This document shows positions 33,041 to 41,754 of a stretch of 64,000 nucleotides of DNA, in pieces; the first letter of the stretch is position 1; every line of letters begins with the position of its first letter. Both the position numbers and the translations under genes were made by a program. This DNA is from Billgrantia bachuensis (GTDB lineage: Bacteria > Pseudomonadota > Gammaproteobacteria > Pseudomonadales > Halomonadaceae): the NCBI RefSeq assembly GCF_011742165.1, contig NZ_JAAQTO010000039.1:44376-108375 (forward strand), given 5' to 3'. The notes below the pieces were generated by a model. It searched no databases, was not told the origin of the DNA, and saw only the letters and a program-made list of their open reading frames with translations.

Positions 33041-34756
33041 CTAGAACTCGCTCCAGTCCTCTTCCGCCGTGGGGCGCTGGCGGGAACCCGTCGGCTTGGG
33101 ATCGGTCAGCCGAACGAGCTGATGCGGTGCCGCCCTTTCTCCCTCCTTGCCGCTTCGTTGCTCTCCCTGCGCACCGGGCTGGCGGTCATTCCGTGCCGGC
33201 GTCGAGGTGGCCCGCTCGTCAATGCGGAAAGTGGCGATAAGCGCAGCGAGGCGACTGGCCTGCTCTTCAAGCGAGGCAGCAGCGGCACTGGTCTGCTGCA
33301 CCAGCGAAGCATTCTGCTGGGTGACCGAGTCCATCTCGGTCAGCGCCGTGTTGATCTGCTCGATACCACTGTTCTGCTCCCGCGTGGCAGTGGAAATCTC
33401 CCCCATCAGGGCGCTGACCTGGCGAATCGATTCGACGGTTTCGTTGATCGTCTCGCCGCTGCGCTCGGCCTGCTCGGCACCGCTGGCCACTCGTGTCGTG
33501 GTGTCCTCGATCAGCTTACGGATCTCCTTGGCGGATTCCGCGCTGCGGCTGGCCAGGGAGCGCACTTCGCTTGCCACCACGGCGAAGCCACGGCCCTGTT
33601 CCCCTGCCCTGGCTGCCTCGACCGAGGCGTTCAGCGCCAGAATGTTGGTCTGGAAGGCAATCGAGTCGATCACACCGATGATGTCGTTGATGCGACGGGC
33701 ACTCTCGGCGATTTCACGCATCAACAGCACGGTGCGCTCGACTTCCTGCCCACCGGCCTCGGCTGTCTTCGACGCCGCAGCGGAAAGGCGATCAGCCTCG
33801 ATCGAGGTATCGGTGTTCTTGCTGACGGTGGAGGCCATCTCCTCCATGCTGGAAGCGGTTTCCTGCAGTGCCGAAGCCTGCTGCTCGGTCCGGGATGAGA
33901 GATCCTGGCTGCCCGAAGCGATCTCGCCGGCACCGGTGAAGACGTTGTCACTGCTTTCGTGCAGCGAGACCACTAGTGTCTTGAGTTTCTCCTGCATGCG
34001 GCCCAGAGCGCTGTACAGCTGGCCGATCTCGTTGCGACCACGATCCTCGATACGTGCGGTCAGGTCGCCATCGGCGATACGCTCGAAGTGGTCGATGGCT
34101 TCCCGCAGCGGGGTCACCACCACACGCATCAGGGCAACGCGAATGAGGAAGGCGGCCACCAGCGCCGCCACCAGCAGCGTCGTGGCGGTGATCGCCACGC
34201 GCCGATCCAGGGTCTCGATTGCTTCGATATCGTTGATGGCGCGCTCGTCGATGTAATGGATGAAGGCGTCCATGGCCTGTTCGAGCTGCGTGCCCAGCTC
34301 GGCCAGTTGCTCCTGGCTGCGCTGTACCTGGAACGGCGCAGCGTCCAGCAGCGGCACCAGGCCCTCGTTGACGAGCGCCTCGTAAGCCTCGGTAATGGCC
34401 ACCACGTGTGGCGTGCGGGTATCTGCGGGATCGAGGGGCACTTCGCGGAATTCGGCGAAGCGCTGTTGTGCCGCTTCAATCGCGGCGGCTGCCAACAGCT
34501 GATTCTCCCCCGCCTTGTCCGGGTTGCCCTGGGTGCTCAGGCTGGCGTAGCGGTCCAGGAAGGTCTGCGCGCGCAGTACGTTGACCTGTGCGCGGTTGGC
34601 CGTGTCGGCCAGCTTCATGTTGGTTTCTGCCAGCTCGTGCAGGGCAGCTTCGCCCTTGGCATTGGAGTAGAACCCCAACCCACTGATCAAGCCGATCATC
34701 AGCACCAGGACAACTAATGCTGCTGTCAGGCTCCATTTGATGGATACATTCTTCAT
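33041..34756 (-). CDS. Methyl-accepting chemotaxis protein
   Basis: A 571-residue chemoreceptor. Transmembrane helix 1 is at about 9-30, a four-helix-bundle periplasmic sensor follows to about 185, then transmembrane helix 2, HAMP (about 212-265) and a signalling domain. The hairpin tip reads [22 protein letters not shown], followed by [17 protein letters not shown]. The C-terminus ends EEDWSEF, resembling the CheR/CheB-tethering xWxxF pentapeptide on a long flexible linker. The start at 34756 has AAGGGG upstream. A sigma-28-like promoter lies at 34810-34836. No che genes are adjacent; the ligand is unknown. Confidence 0.94.
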   Translation of the reverse strand: MKNVSIKWSLTAALVVLVLMIGLISGLGFYSNAKGEAALHELAETNMKLADTANRAQVNVLRAQTFLDRYASLSTQGNPDKAGENQLLAAAAIEAAQQRFAEFREVPLDPADTRTPHVVAITEAYEALVNEGLVPLLDAAPFQVQRSQEQLAELGTQLEQAMDAFIHYIDERAINDIEAIETLDRRVAITATTLLVAALVAAFLIRVALMRVVVTPLREAIDHFERIADGDLTARIEDRGRNEIGQLYSALGRMQEKLKTLVVSLHESSDNVFTGAGEIASGSQDLSSRTEQQASALQETASSMEEMASTVSKNTDTSIEADRLSAAASKTAEAGGQEVERTVLLMREIAESARRINDIIGVIDSIAFQTNILALNASVEAARAGEQGRGFAVVASEVRSLASRSAESAKEIRKLIEDTTTRVASGAEQAERSGETINETVESIRQVSALMGEISTATREQNSGIEQINTALTEMDSVTQQNASLVQQTSAAAASLEEQASRLAALIATFRIDERATSTPARNDRQPGAQGEQRSGKEGERAAPHQLVRLTDPKPTGSRQRPTAEEDWSEF

Positions 34757-34809
34757 CGCTAGCCCCTTGCATGGTGCGTTCTGGTTTTGGTTTTTGGTGT
34801 TTCTCCTTT

Positions 34810-34836
34810 CAATCGGCAAAAGAGTCGAAAAGTTGA
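34810..34836 (-). promoter_or_regulatory. Sigma-28 (FliA)-type promoter of the chemoreceptor gene
   Basis: On the minus strand TCAACTTT, an 11-bp spacer and GCCGATTG match the FliA consensus TAAAGTTT-N11-GCCGATAA at 12 of 16 positions with exact spacing. The ATG lies 53 bp downstream. This links the receptor to the flagellar regulon. Confidence 0.7.
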
Positions 34837-35009
34837 GGCACGAAGGGGGCCATAAGACGACTTTTGGCTAATTGCATTGTTGTATGGATAGAGAAAGTTG
34901 GAATATGTGCATTTACTTTGGCTCGCCATTAGCAGCCACAAGCATGACCAGGCGCATAAACGCTATGCTGTGAACCAACAGGAGTCTTGCATTAGACAAG
35001 GATGAGCCA

Positions 35010-35639
35010 ATGAGAGAAAGGATGCAGGCCCCACGAGACACAGAACCGGATGAGCCCACGGAACCGCACAATCTCGTCGAGCTGATGCGCGCCATAGAGT
35101 CCATCGATACGCCATCGGGGCGGATCCGCTTCGACGAGGTGCTCGATGCCATCGGCCGGCGCGCATTCGGCCCGCTGCTGCTGTTGGCTGGGCTGGTCAC
35201 GCTGATGCCCATCGTCAGCGGTATCCCGGGCGTGCCCACGCTGATGGCCTTGTTCACGCTGCTGGTCTGCGGGCAACTGCTCGCTGGCCGTCGCACCTTC
35301 TGGCTGCCGGGATGGCTGCGCAATCGCACGCTACCCAGCGACAAGGTACACAAGGGGCTCAAGTGGATGTACAAGCCGGCCCGATGGATCGACCGGCTGC
35401 TTAACGCACGCATTACTTTCATGACCGGCAAACAGGGTATACGCCTGACCGCCTTGGCGTGCTTCGTGCTGGCCCTGGCCATGCCCCCCATGGAGCTGAT
35501 ACCGCTGACGGTCAATATCGCCGGCGTAGCCCTGACGCTGTTCGGCTTGGCGATCATGGCTCGGGATGGACTGCTGTCGATCCTCGCCTTCATCATCACC
35601 GGTACCAGCCTGTTCGTCATTATTTACAATCTGCTGTAG
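35010..35639 (+). CDS. ExoD family exopolysaccharide synthesis membrane protein
   Basis: A 209-residue membrane protein. A soluble stretch (residues 20-50: LVELMRAIESIDTPSGRIRFDEVLDAIG) is followed by about four membrane segments, with the ExoD-type GIPGVPTLMALFTLLVCGQLL and LNARITFMTGKQGIRL regions. ExoD proteins were named for exopolysaccharide defects in rhizobia, but their biochemical role is unclear. The ATG at 35010 has an AAGGATGA site. It is 9 bp upstream of the dehydratase gene, so both probably share one transcript. Confidence 0.88.
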   Translation: MRERMQAPRDTEPDEPTEPHNLVELMRAIESIDTPSGRIRFDEVLDAIGRRAFGPLLLLAGLVTLMPIVSGIPGVPTLMALFTLLVCGQLLAGRRTFWLPGWLRNRTLPSDKVHKGLKWMYKPARWIDRLLNARITFMTGKQGIRLTALACFVLALAMPPMELIPLTVNIAGVALTLFGLAIMARDGLLSILAFIITGTSLFVIIYNLL

Positions 35640-35648
35640 GAGTGGCCC

Positions 35649-36596
35649 ATGCTTGCGCTCGAACGCCTGCAGTCCGCCCAGCGCCTCATTGCCGACACCC
35701 TGCTCCCCACGCCGCTGGTCCTTGATCATGTCCTGTCGGACCAGATCGGCCGACGAGTGTGGCTCAAGGGAGAACTATTCCAGCGTACCGGTTCGTTCAA
35801 GTCCCGCGGCGGCCTGCACTGGGTGCGCACCGCCAGCCGAGGAGAGCTGACCGGCGGCCTGGGTGCGGTGTCGGCGGGCAATCACGCCCTCGGGCTTGCT
35901 TGGGCGGCGGGCCAAGCCGGTGTGCCGGTCACGATCGTGATGCCCGAGAACGCCAGCCGGTTCAAGGTAGATGGCAGCCGCAAGCTGGGCGCCGAGGTGA
36001 TCCTGTACGGCGACATCAATGCCGCCTGGGAGCGAATGCATGAGCTGGTGACAGAACGCGGCCTGACCCTGGTACACCCCTATGATGACGAACGCATCAT
36101 TGCCGGCCAGGGTACCGTCGGGCTCGAGATCCTCGAGCAGGCACCCGAAGCCACAGCCATTCTCTGCCCGGTGGGCGGGGGTGGGCTGATCGCCGGGATC
36201 GGCTCGGCCGCCGCGGCGCTACGCCCCGAGTTGGCGCTGATCGGTGTGGAGCCCTGCGGCGCCGCCAGCATGGCCCACGCCTGGACCCAGGGCGGTGCTT
36301 CACGGTTGGAAAAAGTGGATACCTGCGCCAAGAGCTTGGCTGCCGCCATTGTCGGCGTACATACCTACCCGCTGTGCCGCGAAACCACTCGGGCCCTGGT
36401 GCAGGTCGACGATGCCGCCATTGGCCACGCCATGCGCCACCTGCTCTACCAGGCCAAGCTGATGGCCGAGCCCGGCGCCGCCGTGGGTGTGGCCGCACTG
36501 TTGGAAGAGTCGGTCGCGCTGCCGCCCGAAGGCGATATCGTGGTGGTGATTACCGGCGGCAACATGAGCCGGGAGGAGCTGGACCCCTTCCTTTGA
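35649..36596 (+). CDS. Threonine/serine dehydratase-like PLP enzyme (fold type II)
   Basis: A 315-residue PLP-dependent enzyme of the serine/threonine dehydratase or racemase type. The PLP Lys sits in QRTGSFKSRGG, the phosphate loop is CPVGGGGLIAG, and the SAGNHALG motif holds the ring substituent. The length without a regulatory ACT domain suggests a catabolic TdcB-like or serine-racemase-like enzyme. It follows the ExoD gene by 9 bp and ends near a convergent LysE gene. Confidence 0.88.
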   Translation: MLALERLQSAQRLIADTLLPTPLVLDHVLSDQIGRRVWLKGELFQRTGSFKSRGGLHWVRTASRGELTGGLGAVSAGNHALGLAWAAGQAGVPVTIVMPENASRFKVDGSRKLGAEVILYGDINAAWERMHELVTERGLTLVHPYDDERIIAGQGTVGLEILEQAPEATAILCPVGGGGLIAGIGSAAAALRPELALIGVEPCGAASMAHAWTQGGASRLEKVDTCAKSLAAAIVGVHTYPLCRETTRALVQVDDAAIGHAMRHLLYQAKLMAEPGAAVGVAALLEESVALPPEGDIVVVITGGNMSREELDPFL

Positions 36597-36621
36597 TCCC
36601 AGCTGCTTTCCCGCCACCGCA

Positions 36622-37224
36622 TCATGCCAGAATGAAGTAGACACAGGCTGCGGTGAGCCCACCCATCGTCCAGTTGAAGATACGCCAGGCGCGCGGCGTG
36701 TCGAGCCACTGGCCGATGGCCATGCCGAAGCCCGCCCACAGCGCAATGCAGGGTAAGGCCACCAGCTCGGCAAAGCCGGCCAGCATCAGCGCATTGACGA
36801 AGGTGTCGCCACCCTTGGGTAGGAAACCCGCCATCAGCGCCAACCCCATCACCCATGCCTTGGGGTTGGCGAACTGGAACGCGGCCGCCTGCCAGAAGCT
36901 CAAGGGCTTCCCCTCACCCCGCACGCGCAGATCAGGCGGTGGTGCCGTGGCAATCTTCCAGGCCAGATAAAGCAGGTAGGCGCTGCCCAGCACGCGCAAG
37001 GCCAGCTGCACCGCGGGATAGCGCTCGAAGATCAGCCCCAACCCCAGGGCGATACCGGCGAACAGCAGGAAGCAGCCGCCCAGGATGCCGAAGATATGCG
37101 GCAAGGTACGCATGAAGCCGTAGTTGGCTCCCGAGGCCGTGAGCATCACGTTGTTGGGCCCGGGTGTGATGGTCATCGAGATCATGTAGAGGGCCGCCGG
37201 CCCGAGGAACGCCAGAGCTTCCAT
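36622..37224 (-). CDS. LysE family translocator
   Basis: A 200-residue exporter with about six transmembrane segments. The signature TITPGPNNVMLTASGANYG follows helix 1, and FQFANPKAWVMGLALMAGF marks the second half. The start at 37224 (MEALAFLGPAALYM) is used; an upstream TTG at 37242 adds nothing protein-like. Divergent from a MocR regulator across two ATTGTCA sites, a common LysE/MocR pairing. The substrate is not predictable. Confidence 0.9.
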   Translation of the reverse strand: MEALAFLGPAALYMISMTITPGPNNVMLTASGANYGFMRTLPHIFGILGGCFLLFAGIALGLGLIFERYPAVQLALRVLGSAYLLYLAWKIATAPPPDLRVRGEGKPLSFWQAAAFQFANPKAWVMGLALMAGFLPKGGDTFVNALMLAGFAELVALPCIALWAGFGMAIGQWLDTPRAWRIFNWTMGGLTAACVYFILA

Positions 37225-37271
37225 GTCATTGAACCCATACAATTAAGAAATTCGATTGGATAGCGAGCACA

Positions 37272-37329
37272 ATTGTCAGCATAATGAGTCAAAATATTCC
37301 GTCAAAGGTTTTATTGTCACCATGACAAT
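37272..37329. promoter_or_regulatory. Repeated MocR operator sites in the LysE/MocR divergent promoter
   Basis: ATTGTCA occurs at 37272-37278 and again at 37313-37319, exactly 41 bp (about four helical turns) apart in direct orientation. The second copy is extended to a perfect palindrome, ATTGTCA-CCA-TGACAAT, ending at 37329. Direct repeats about 40 bp apart are what GabR/MocR dimers recognise. The palindrome covers the MocR start codon at 37322, which would give tight autorepression. Confidence 0.7.
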
Positions 37330-38719
37330 GTGGATTCCACAGCTAGCCGAAGATGGCGTTCGCTACCGCGCCATAGCCGAGTCCATCGCCGTGGCCATTC
37401 AGGCCGGCGAACTCTCTGCCGGGCAGAAACTTCCTCCGCAACGCCGGCTGGCCGACCGACTTGGAGTCACCGTCGGTACCGTGACCCGGGCCTACGCCGA
37501 AGCCGAGCGCCAGGGCTGGGTGACCGCACGAGTGGGTAGCGGCACTTTCGTGCGTGGCAACGAGGCCGCTTCAGGCCAGGATTTCCTCGCCAGCCGCCCC
37601 ATCGAAAAAGGCATTATCGACCTCAGCCTGAGCCTGCCGCCGCCGCATCCGATGCGTGCTGCTTCACTCGGGCGCGTGCTGCACGAGATTGCCGACGACG
37701 ACCTGCTGCTGCAGCGTGCGGTGGAATATCAGCCGGATCGTGGCGTGCCCGAGCACCGCGAGCGATTGGCCGCCTGGATGTGCGAGCTCGGCATGCCCGT
37801 CGATGACGAGGCCCTGCTCGTCACCCAGGGCGGACAGCACGGCATCAGCCTGGCGTTGCAAGCTCTGGCACGGCCTGGCGAACGCATCGCCGCCGACGTG
37901 CTCACCTACCCCGGACTGATCAGCGCTGCGCGTCAGGCACACCTGAAAGTAGCGGGCGTACCGATGGACGATCAGGGCATGGACATGGATGCCCTCGCCC
38001 GGCTCTGCGCACAGCAGCAACCACCAAGGCTGGTCTATGTCACACCGGACCAGAACAATCCCACCGGGACGCCACTGAGCGAAGTCCGCCGCGAACGCCT
38101 GGTGACGCTGGCACGCCGCCACGATTTCTGGATCGTCGAGGATGGTGTGCAATACCTGCCCGAGTCGGAGCGCGGCACGCCGCTCTATCGTCTGGCTCCG
38201 GAGCGAACCCTGTTCATCTTCAGCACGTCGAAGGTGCTGGCCGGCGGGCTGCGTATCGGCACCTTGGTGGCTCCTGCCATGTTGCGCGAACGCCTGGGGG
38301 CGACGCTGCGCGCCCAGAACTGGATGGTACCGCCGCTGATGGTCGAGGCGGTGTGCCGCTGGGTGACCAGCGACGATAGCCGCGCCCTGCTCGATTGGTT
38401 GGTTCAGGAACTGGGCGAACGCCAGCAGCTGGCACGACAGCGTTTGGCCGGCTACACCACTAGCGGCAGGCTCCACGGCAACAATCTGTGGCTGCCGCTT
38501 CCCGAAGGGCTACGCAGCGCGGTCCTCGTGGAAGCGCTGGCGCAACGTAATGTGCTGGTGAGCAGCGCCGAGCCTTTCTGCGTGGGCAGTGAACCCGCCC
38601 CCCAGGCGCTGCGACTATGCCTCAGCGCCGCCGCCTCACGCGAGGCATTGGCCCAGGCGCTCGACACGCTGGCCGAACTGCTCGCGGAGCCCCCCGCCGC
38701 GCCATGGCAAACGCTTTAG
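37322..38719 (+). CDS. MocR family (GntR-HTH / aminotransferase fusion) regulator
   Basis: A 465-residue PLP-dependent regulator. An N-terminal GntR winged helix (residues 10-80: GVRYRAIAESIAVAIQAGELSAGQKLPPQRRLADRLGVTVGTVTRAYAEAERQGWV) joins a fold-I aminotransferase-like domain. Its VTPDQNNPTGTPL, VEDGVQYLPE and FSTSKVLAGGLRIG keep the PLP-binding Asn, Asp/Tyr and Lys. It likely senses an amine or amino-acid aldimine and controls the divergent LysE exporter. The start at 37322 is chosen because the TTG at 37256 lies inside the promoter. Confidence 0.92.
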   Translation: MTMWIPQLAEDGVRYRAIAESIAVAIQAGELSAGQKLPPQRRLADRLGVTVGTVTRAYAEAERQGWVTARVGSGTFVRGNEAASGQDFLASRPIEKGIIDLSLSLPPPHPMRAASLGRVLHEIADDDLLLQRAVEYQPDRGVPEHRERLAAWMCELGMPVDDEALLVTQGGQHGISLALQALARPGERIAADVLTYPGLISAARQAHLKVAGVPMDDQGMDMDALARLCAQQQPPRLVYVTPDQNNPTGTPLSEVRRERLVTLARRHDFWIVEDGVQYLPESERGTPLYRLAPERTLFIFSTSKVLAGGLRIGTLVAPAMLRERLGATLRAQNWMVPPLMVEAVCRWVTSDDSRALLDWLVQELGERQQLARQRLAGYTTSGRLHGNNLWLPLPEGLRSAVLVEALAQRNVLVSSAEPFCVGSEPAPQALRLCLSAAASREALAQALDTLAELLAEPPAAPWQTL

Positions 38720-38734
38720 GCAGCACAGGACTCC

Positions 38735-39769
38735 TCAGGACAGGCGCAACCTCAGCCCGCGAAAGCGACGCCGGTACTGACTGGGTGTCAGCCCGACGCG
38801 GCGACCGAACAGACGGCGGAAAAAGCTGGGGTCGGCATAGCCGAGCTGCTCGGCGATGGCCTCGATCGGTTCGTCGCCCTGTTCCAGCAGTTGCTTCGCT
38901 TCCTCGAGACGCAGGGTGTGCACGTAATCCATCGGCGTCATACCCGTTGCTGCCTTGAAGCGGCGCATGAAGGCACGCTCCGACAAGCCGCTGAGCGCCA
39001 CCATGCCGGCCACCGGCGAATGGTCGTCATAGTTCTGGGCGACCCATACCTGGCAGCGTGCAACGCAGGCGTCTTCCACTTGGCGCGAGCTGCTTAGCAC
39101 GGCATAGGGCTGCTGTCCGTCGTGGTGCCAGTCTATGAGGTGAACCCGGGCCAGGCGCATCGCCTCGTCGGTGCCCACCAGGCGTGCCACCAGGTAGAGG
39201 GCAAGATCGAACCAACTGGTACCGCCGCCGGCCATGATCAGCCGCTGCCCCTCACCGCTGGCCACCAGAATGCGATGCGGATGCACGCGCACGCCGGGAT
39301 AGCGTCGCGCCAAGGCCTCGCAGTAAGCCCAGTGAGTGGTGGCCTCCTGCCCCTCCAGCATCCCCGCTTCGGCCAGCAGCATGGCGCCGGTGCAGGCCGC
39401 CGCCAGCAGCGCGCCCTGGGCATGACAGTCACGCAGCCAGGCGATCTCGGCATCATAACGCCCCGTCAAGGACTCTTCCGGGGCAATGAACAGGTCCGGA
39501 ATGCAGGCCGCCGTAAGCGGCGGGCACGCCTGCAGGCTGCTGTCGGGCTGGATCCAGGCGCCGTTCGGCGCACGAAAGCCTTCACCGCTGCGCGAGACGA
39601 TCAGCGGACGCAGCAGCGGCGCGCCCATTTCCCCGTGAATCAGCAGGTTCCAATCCCGTCCCGCCGAGCCGAACAGGTCGTACATGCCGTACAACGTCGA
39701 GGCGGTCGCTTCGGGCGTGGCCAACAGAGCAATGGTCAAAGGCTGGCCAGCTTCGATATCGCTCCCCAT
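38735..39769 (-). CDS. GlxA family (DJ-1-like domain + AraC HTH) transcriptional regulator
   Basis: A 344-residue regulator of the ArgR/GlxA AraC subfamily. Residues 10-190 are a DJ-1/PfpI-like ligand domain (AAACTGAMLLAEAGML gives the Cys elbow). The C-terminal 110 residues carry two AraC helix-turn-helix motifs (LSERAFMRRFKAATGMTPMDYV and QLGYADPSFFRRLFGRRVGLTPSQYR). Such proteins sense small metabolites rather than degrading proteins. It is divergent from a SAM-dependent methyltransferase gene, the likely target. A GGGAG site supports the ATG at 39769. Confidence 0.9.
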   Translation of the reverse strand: MGSDIEAGQPLTIALLATPEATASTLYGMYDLFGSAGRDWNLLIHGEMGAPLLRPLIVSRSGEGFRAPNGAWIQPDSSLQACPPLTAACIPDLFIAPEESLTGRYDAEIAWLRDCHAQGALLAAACTGAMLLAEAGMLEGQEATTHWAYCEALARRYPGVRVHPHRILVASGEGQRLIMAGGGTSWFDLALYLVARLVGTDEAMRLARVHLIDWHHDGQQPYAVLSSSRQVEDACVARCQVWVAQNYDDHSPVAGMVALSGLSERAFMRRFKAATGMTPMDYVHTLRLEEAKQLLEQGDEPIEAIAEQLGYADPSFFRRLFGRRVGLTPSQYRRRFRGLRLRLS

Positions 39770-39875
39770 GACCGAAAACTCCCGTTTGCGTCGCTTTGCT
39801 CTTGCGTGGTGTCGAGCCGGCGGTCGTAACGTGGCCATGCACGATCACAACAACACGACACGAAGGAGAGCCACC

Positions 39876-40973
39876 ATGTGCGACGTCCCCACCCTCGGCA
39901 CCGCCGACACCCGTCACGAGACCACGGCTGAAGCTTTCGAGGAGCGGCTGGTAAACGCGCTCAACGAAAGCGGCCTGATGCTACTGCTCTCGCTCGGTCA
40001 TCGCACCGGCCTGTTGGCGGCCATGGCCGGCGCCGCACCGGAAACCAGTGCGGCCCTGGCCGTGCGCACCGATCTCGACGAACGCTACGTGCGTGAATGG
40101 CTAGGAGGCATGGTCGCCAGCGGCGTGGTCGAGACCGACCCGCAGGCCGGCACCTATTGGCTGCCTGAGGCCCATGCTCTTTTGCTGACGGACAAGGGCC
40201 CGGCAAATCTCGCCGTCTACTCGCAGTTTATCGCCATATTGGGAAGCGTAGAGGACGATGTGGTGCGTTGCTTCCGCGAAGGTGGCGGCGTGCCCTACTC
40301 GCGCTATCCACGTTTTCAGGAGGTCATGGCCAGCGACAGCGGACAGACGGTGCTGCCGGCCCTGTTCGACGCCATCCTGCCGTTGGCGGAAGGCCTTATC
40401 GAGCGGCTCGAGAGCGGCATCCGGGTACTCGACTGTGCTTGCGGTCGCGGCCGGGCGCTGATGGCCATGGCCGAGCGCTATCCGGCCAGCCGTTTCGTCG
40501 GCTACGACCTATCGCAGGAAGCCATTGACTGGGCGCGGCGGGAAACCGACCGGGCCGGCCTTTCCAACCTCACCTTCGAGGTACGCGACCTGAGTGATTT
40601 CGACGTCACCGCCGAGCCCGATGCCTTCGACCTGGTCACCACCTTCGACGGCATTCACGACCAGGCTCGACCGCGCAGCCTGCTCAAGGGCATCCACCGC
40701 ACTCTGGCGCCTGGCGGCGTTTACCTGGTACAGGACATTCACGCTTCGAGCCACCACCATCTTGACCGGGATCACCCGCTGGGCGCCATGCTCTACGCGG
40801 TATCGGTCAGCCACTGCATGACGGTATCGCTGGCCCAGGGCGGCGAAGGGCTAGGCACCATGTGGGGGCGCGAGCGCGCGTTGGCTTATCTCGAGGAGGC
40901 AGGCTTCGGCAATATCGAGGTACACCAGCTCGAGCACGACATTCAGAACGATTATTTTGTCTGCCGCACCTGA
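39876..40973 (+). CDS. Class I SAM-dependent methyltransferase with N-terminal winged helix
   Basis: A 365-residue protein. The N-terminal 110 residues look like a winged-helix dimerisation domain (ALAVRTDLDERYVREWLGGMVASGVVE). The C-terminal Rossmann domain has SAM motif I VLDCACGRGRALM, then FVGYDLSQEAIDWAR and the post-motif GGVYLVQDIH. This two-domain layout matches the Rv2258c-like methyltransferases of unknown substrate. An AAGGAG site fixes the ATG at 39876. A perfect 11-bp stem-loop follows the stop codon. Confidence 0.9.
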   Translation: MCDVPTLGTADTRHETTAEAFEERLVNALNESGLMLLLSLGHRTGLLAAMAGAAPETSAALAVRTDLDERYVREWLGGMVASGVVETDPQAGTYWLPEAHALLLTDKGPANLAVYSQFIAILGSVEDDVVRCFREGGGVPYSRYPRFQEVMASDSGQTVLPALFDAILPLAEGLIERLESGIRVLDCACGRGRALMAMAERYPASRFVGYDLSQEAIDWARRETDRAGLSNLTFEVRDLSDFDVTAEPDAFDLVTTFDGIHDQARPRSLLKGIHRTLAPGGVYLVQDIHASSHHHLDRDHPLGAMLYAVSVSHCMTVSLAQGGEGLGTMWGRERALAYLEEAGFGNIEVHQLEHDIQNDYFVCRT

Positions 40974-40981
40974 TGAGCCCA

Positions 40982-41014
40982 GCCGGATGCAGGCTGTTTC
41001 AGACTGCATCCGGC
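40982..41014 (+). terminator. Stem-loop after the methyltransferase gene
   Basis: GCCGGATGCAG and CTGCATCCGGC form a perfect 11-bp stem with an 11-nt loop starting 8 bp after the stop. No T-run follows, so termination may be Rho-dependent or weak. Confidence 0.5.
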
Positions 41015-41116
41015 ATCAGCGGGACAGCTCGGAAGCGGTAAGGAAGGCAAGCGGCTTGCACCCACGGCGTGAGACGCCAAAATGAAGGGGACGACAACCC
41101 ACAGGGCCGAACCACC

Positions 41117-41575
41117 ATGCATCGCTTCCTCAACGATCCGACGCTTGCCGTTCCGGTCTTCCCGGGCAGTCACATCGCGATGGATGGCCATTACCTCTTT
41201 CTTTCCGGCTTGACGGTGACCGACATCCAAGGCGGTGAGGCCGTACTCGGCGACATCGCCGAAGAGACACGCTGGGTGATGCGCCGTCTATCACGCATGC
41301 TGGAATACGCCGGCGCCTCGATGGCAGAAGTGGTACGGGTGGACATTCACCTGACCAACCTGGACACCATCCACACCATGGACGCCGCCTACGCCGAGTT
41401 CTTCGAGAACCACAGCTACCCCGCTCGCACCTGCACCGAGTCATCACGCCTGAGCGGCGGAGCCAATGTGGAGATCACGTTGATGGCGCGCCAACCGGCC
41501 GAGCAGGCCTCTCGATACGATACGCAGCGCGATGAAACCAGAGTGAACGGCCGCGACGAACCTCACGCCACTTGA
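41117..41575 (+). CDS. RidA/YjgF family protein
   Basis: A 152-residue protein of the RidA superfamily. Features are the N-terminal segment with a DGHYLFLSGLTV strand, the helix RRLSRMLEYAGASMAEVVRVDIHLTNLD and the AYAEFFENHSYPARTC motif containing the conserved Arg. RidA members hydrolyse reactive enamines such as 2-aminoacrylate; this subgroup is not assigned. The C-terminal 20 residues are hydrophilic and non-conserved. The start at 41117 lacks a strong ribosome site. The gene stands alone. Confidence 0.86.
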   Translation: MHRFLNDPTLAVPVFPGSHIAMDGHYLFLSGLTVTDIQGGEAVLGDIAEETRWVMRRLSRMLEYAGASMAEVVRVDIHLTNLDTIHTMDAAYAEFFENHSYPARTCTESSRLSGGANVEITLMARQPAEQASRYDTQRDETRVNGRDEPHAT

Positions 41576-41754
41576 GCTCTACTGCGCCGGCCACAGGCTA
41601 GCGCTTCGATCTCGACAGCCCGCAGCGTTTCGCACATACTACGCCTCCTCCTATAGACAAGAATGATACGCAAGAGCTTTCACACTACTTTGCGTGGAGC
41701 AGTGCGTGCCATTCAGCCGACGCTATTTGAACGACATCCTCATGAGTGACGAAC

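Noticed and set aside
34757..34809. TG-rich stretch before the chemoreceptor as a riboswitch or structured leader
   Set aside because: It is a simple-sequence GGTTTT run with no stable pairing; it is the short leader downstream of the sigma-28 promoter.
41655..41690. AATGATA-like sequence upstream of the iron ABC operon as a Fur box
   Set aside because: Only one weak half resembles the consensus, with no symmetry; not enough to call a site.
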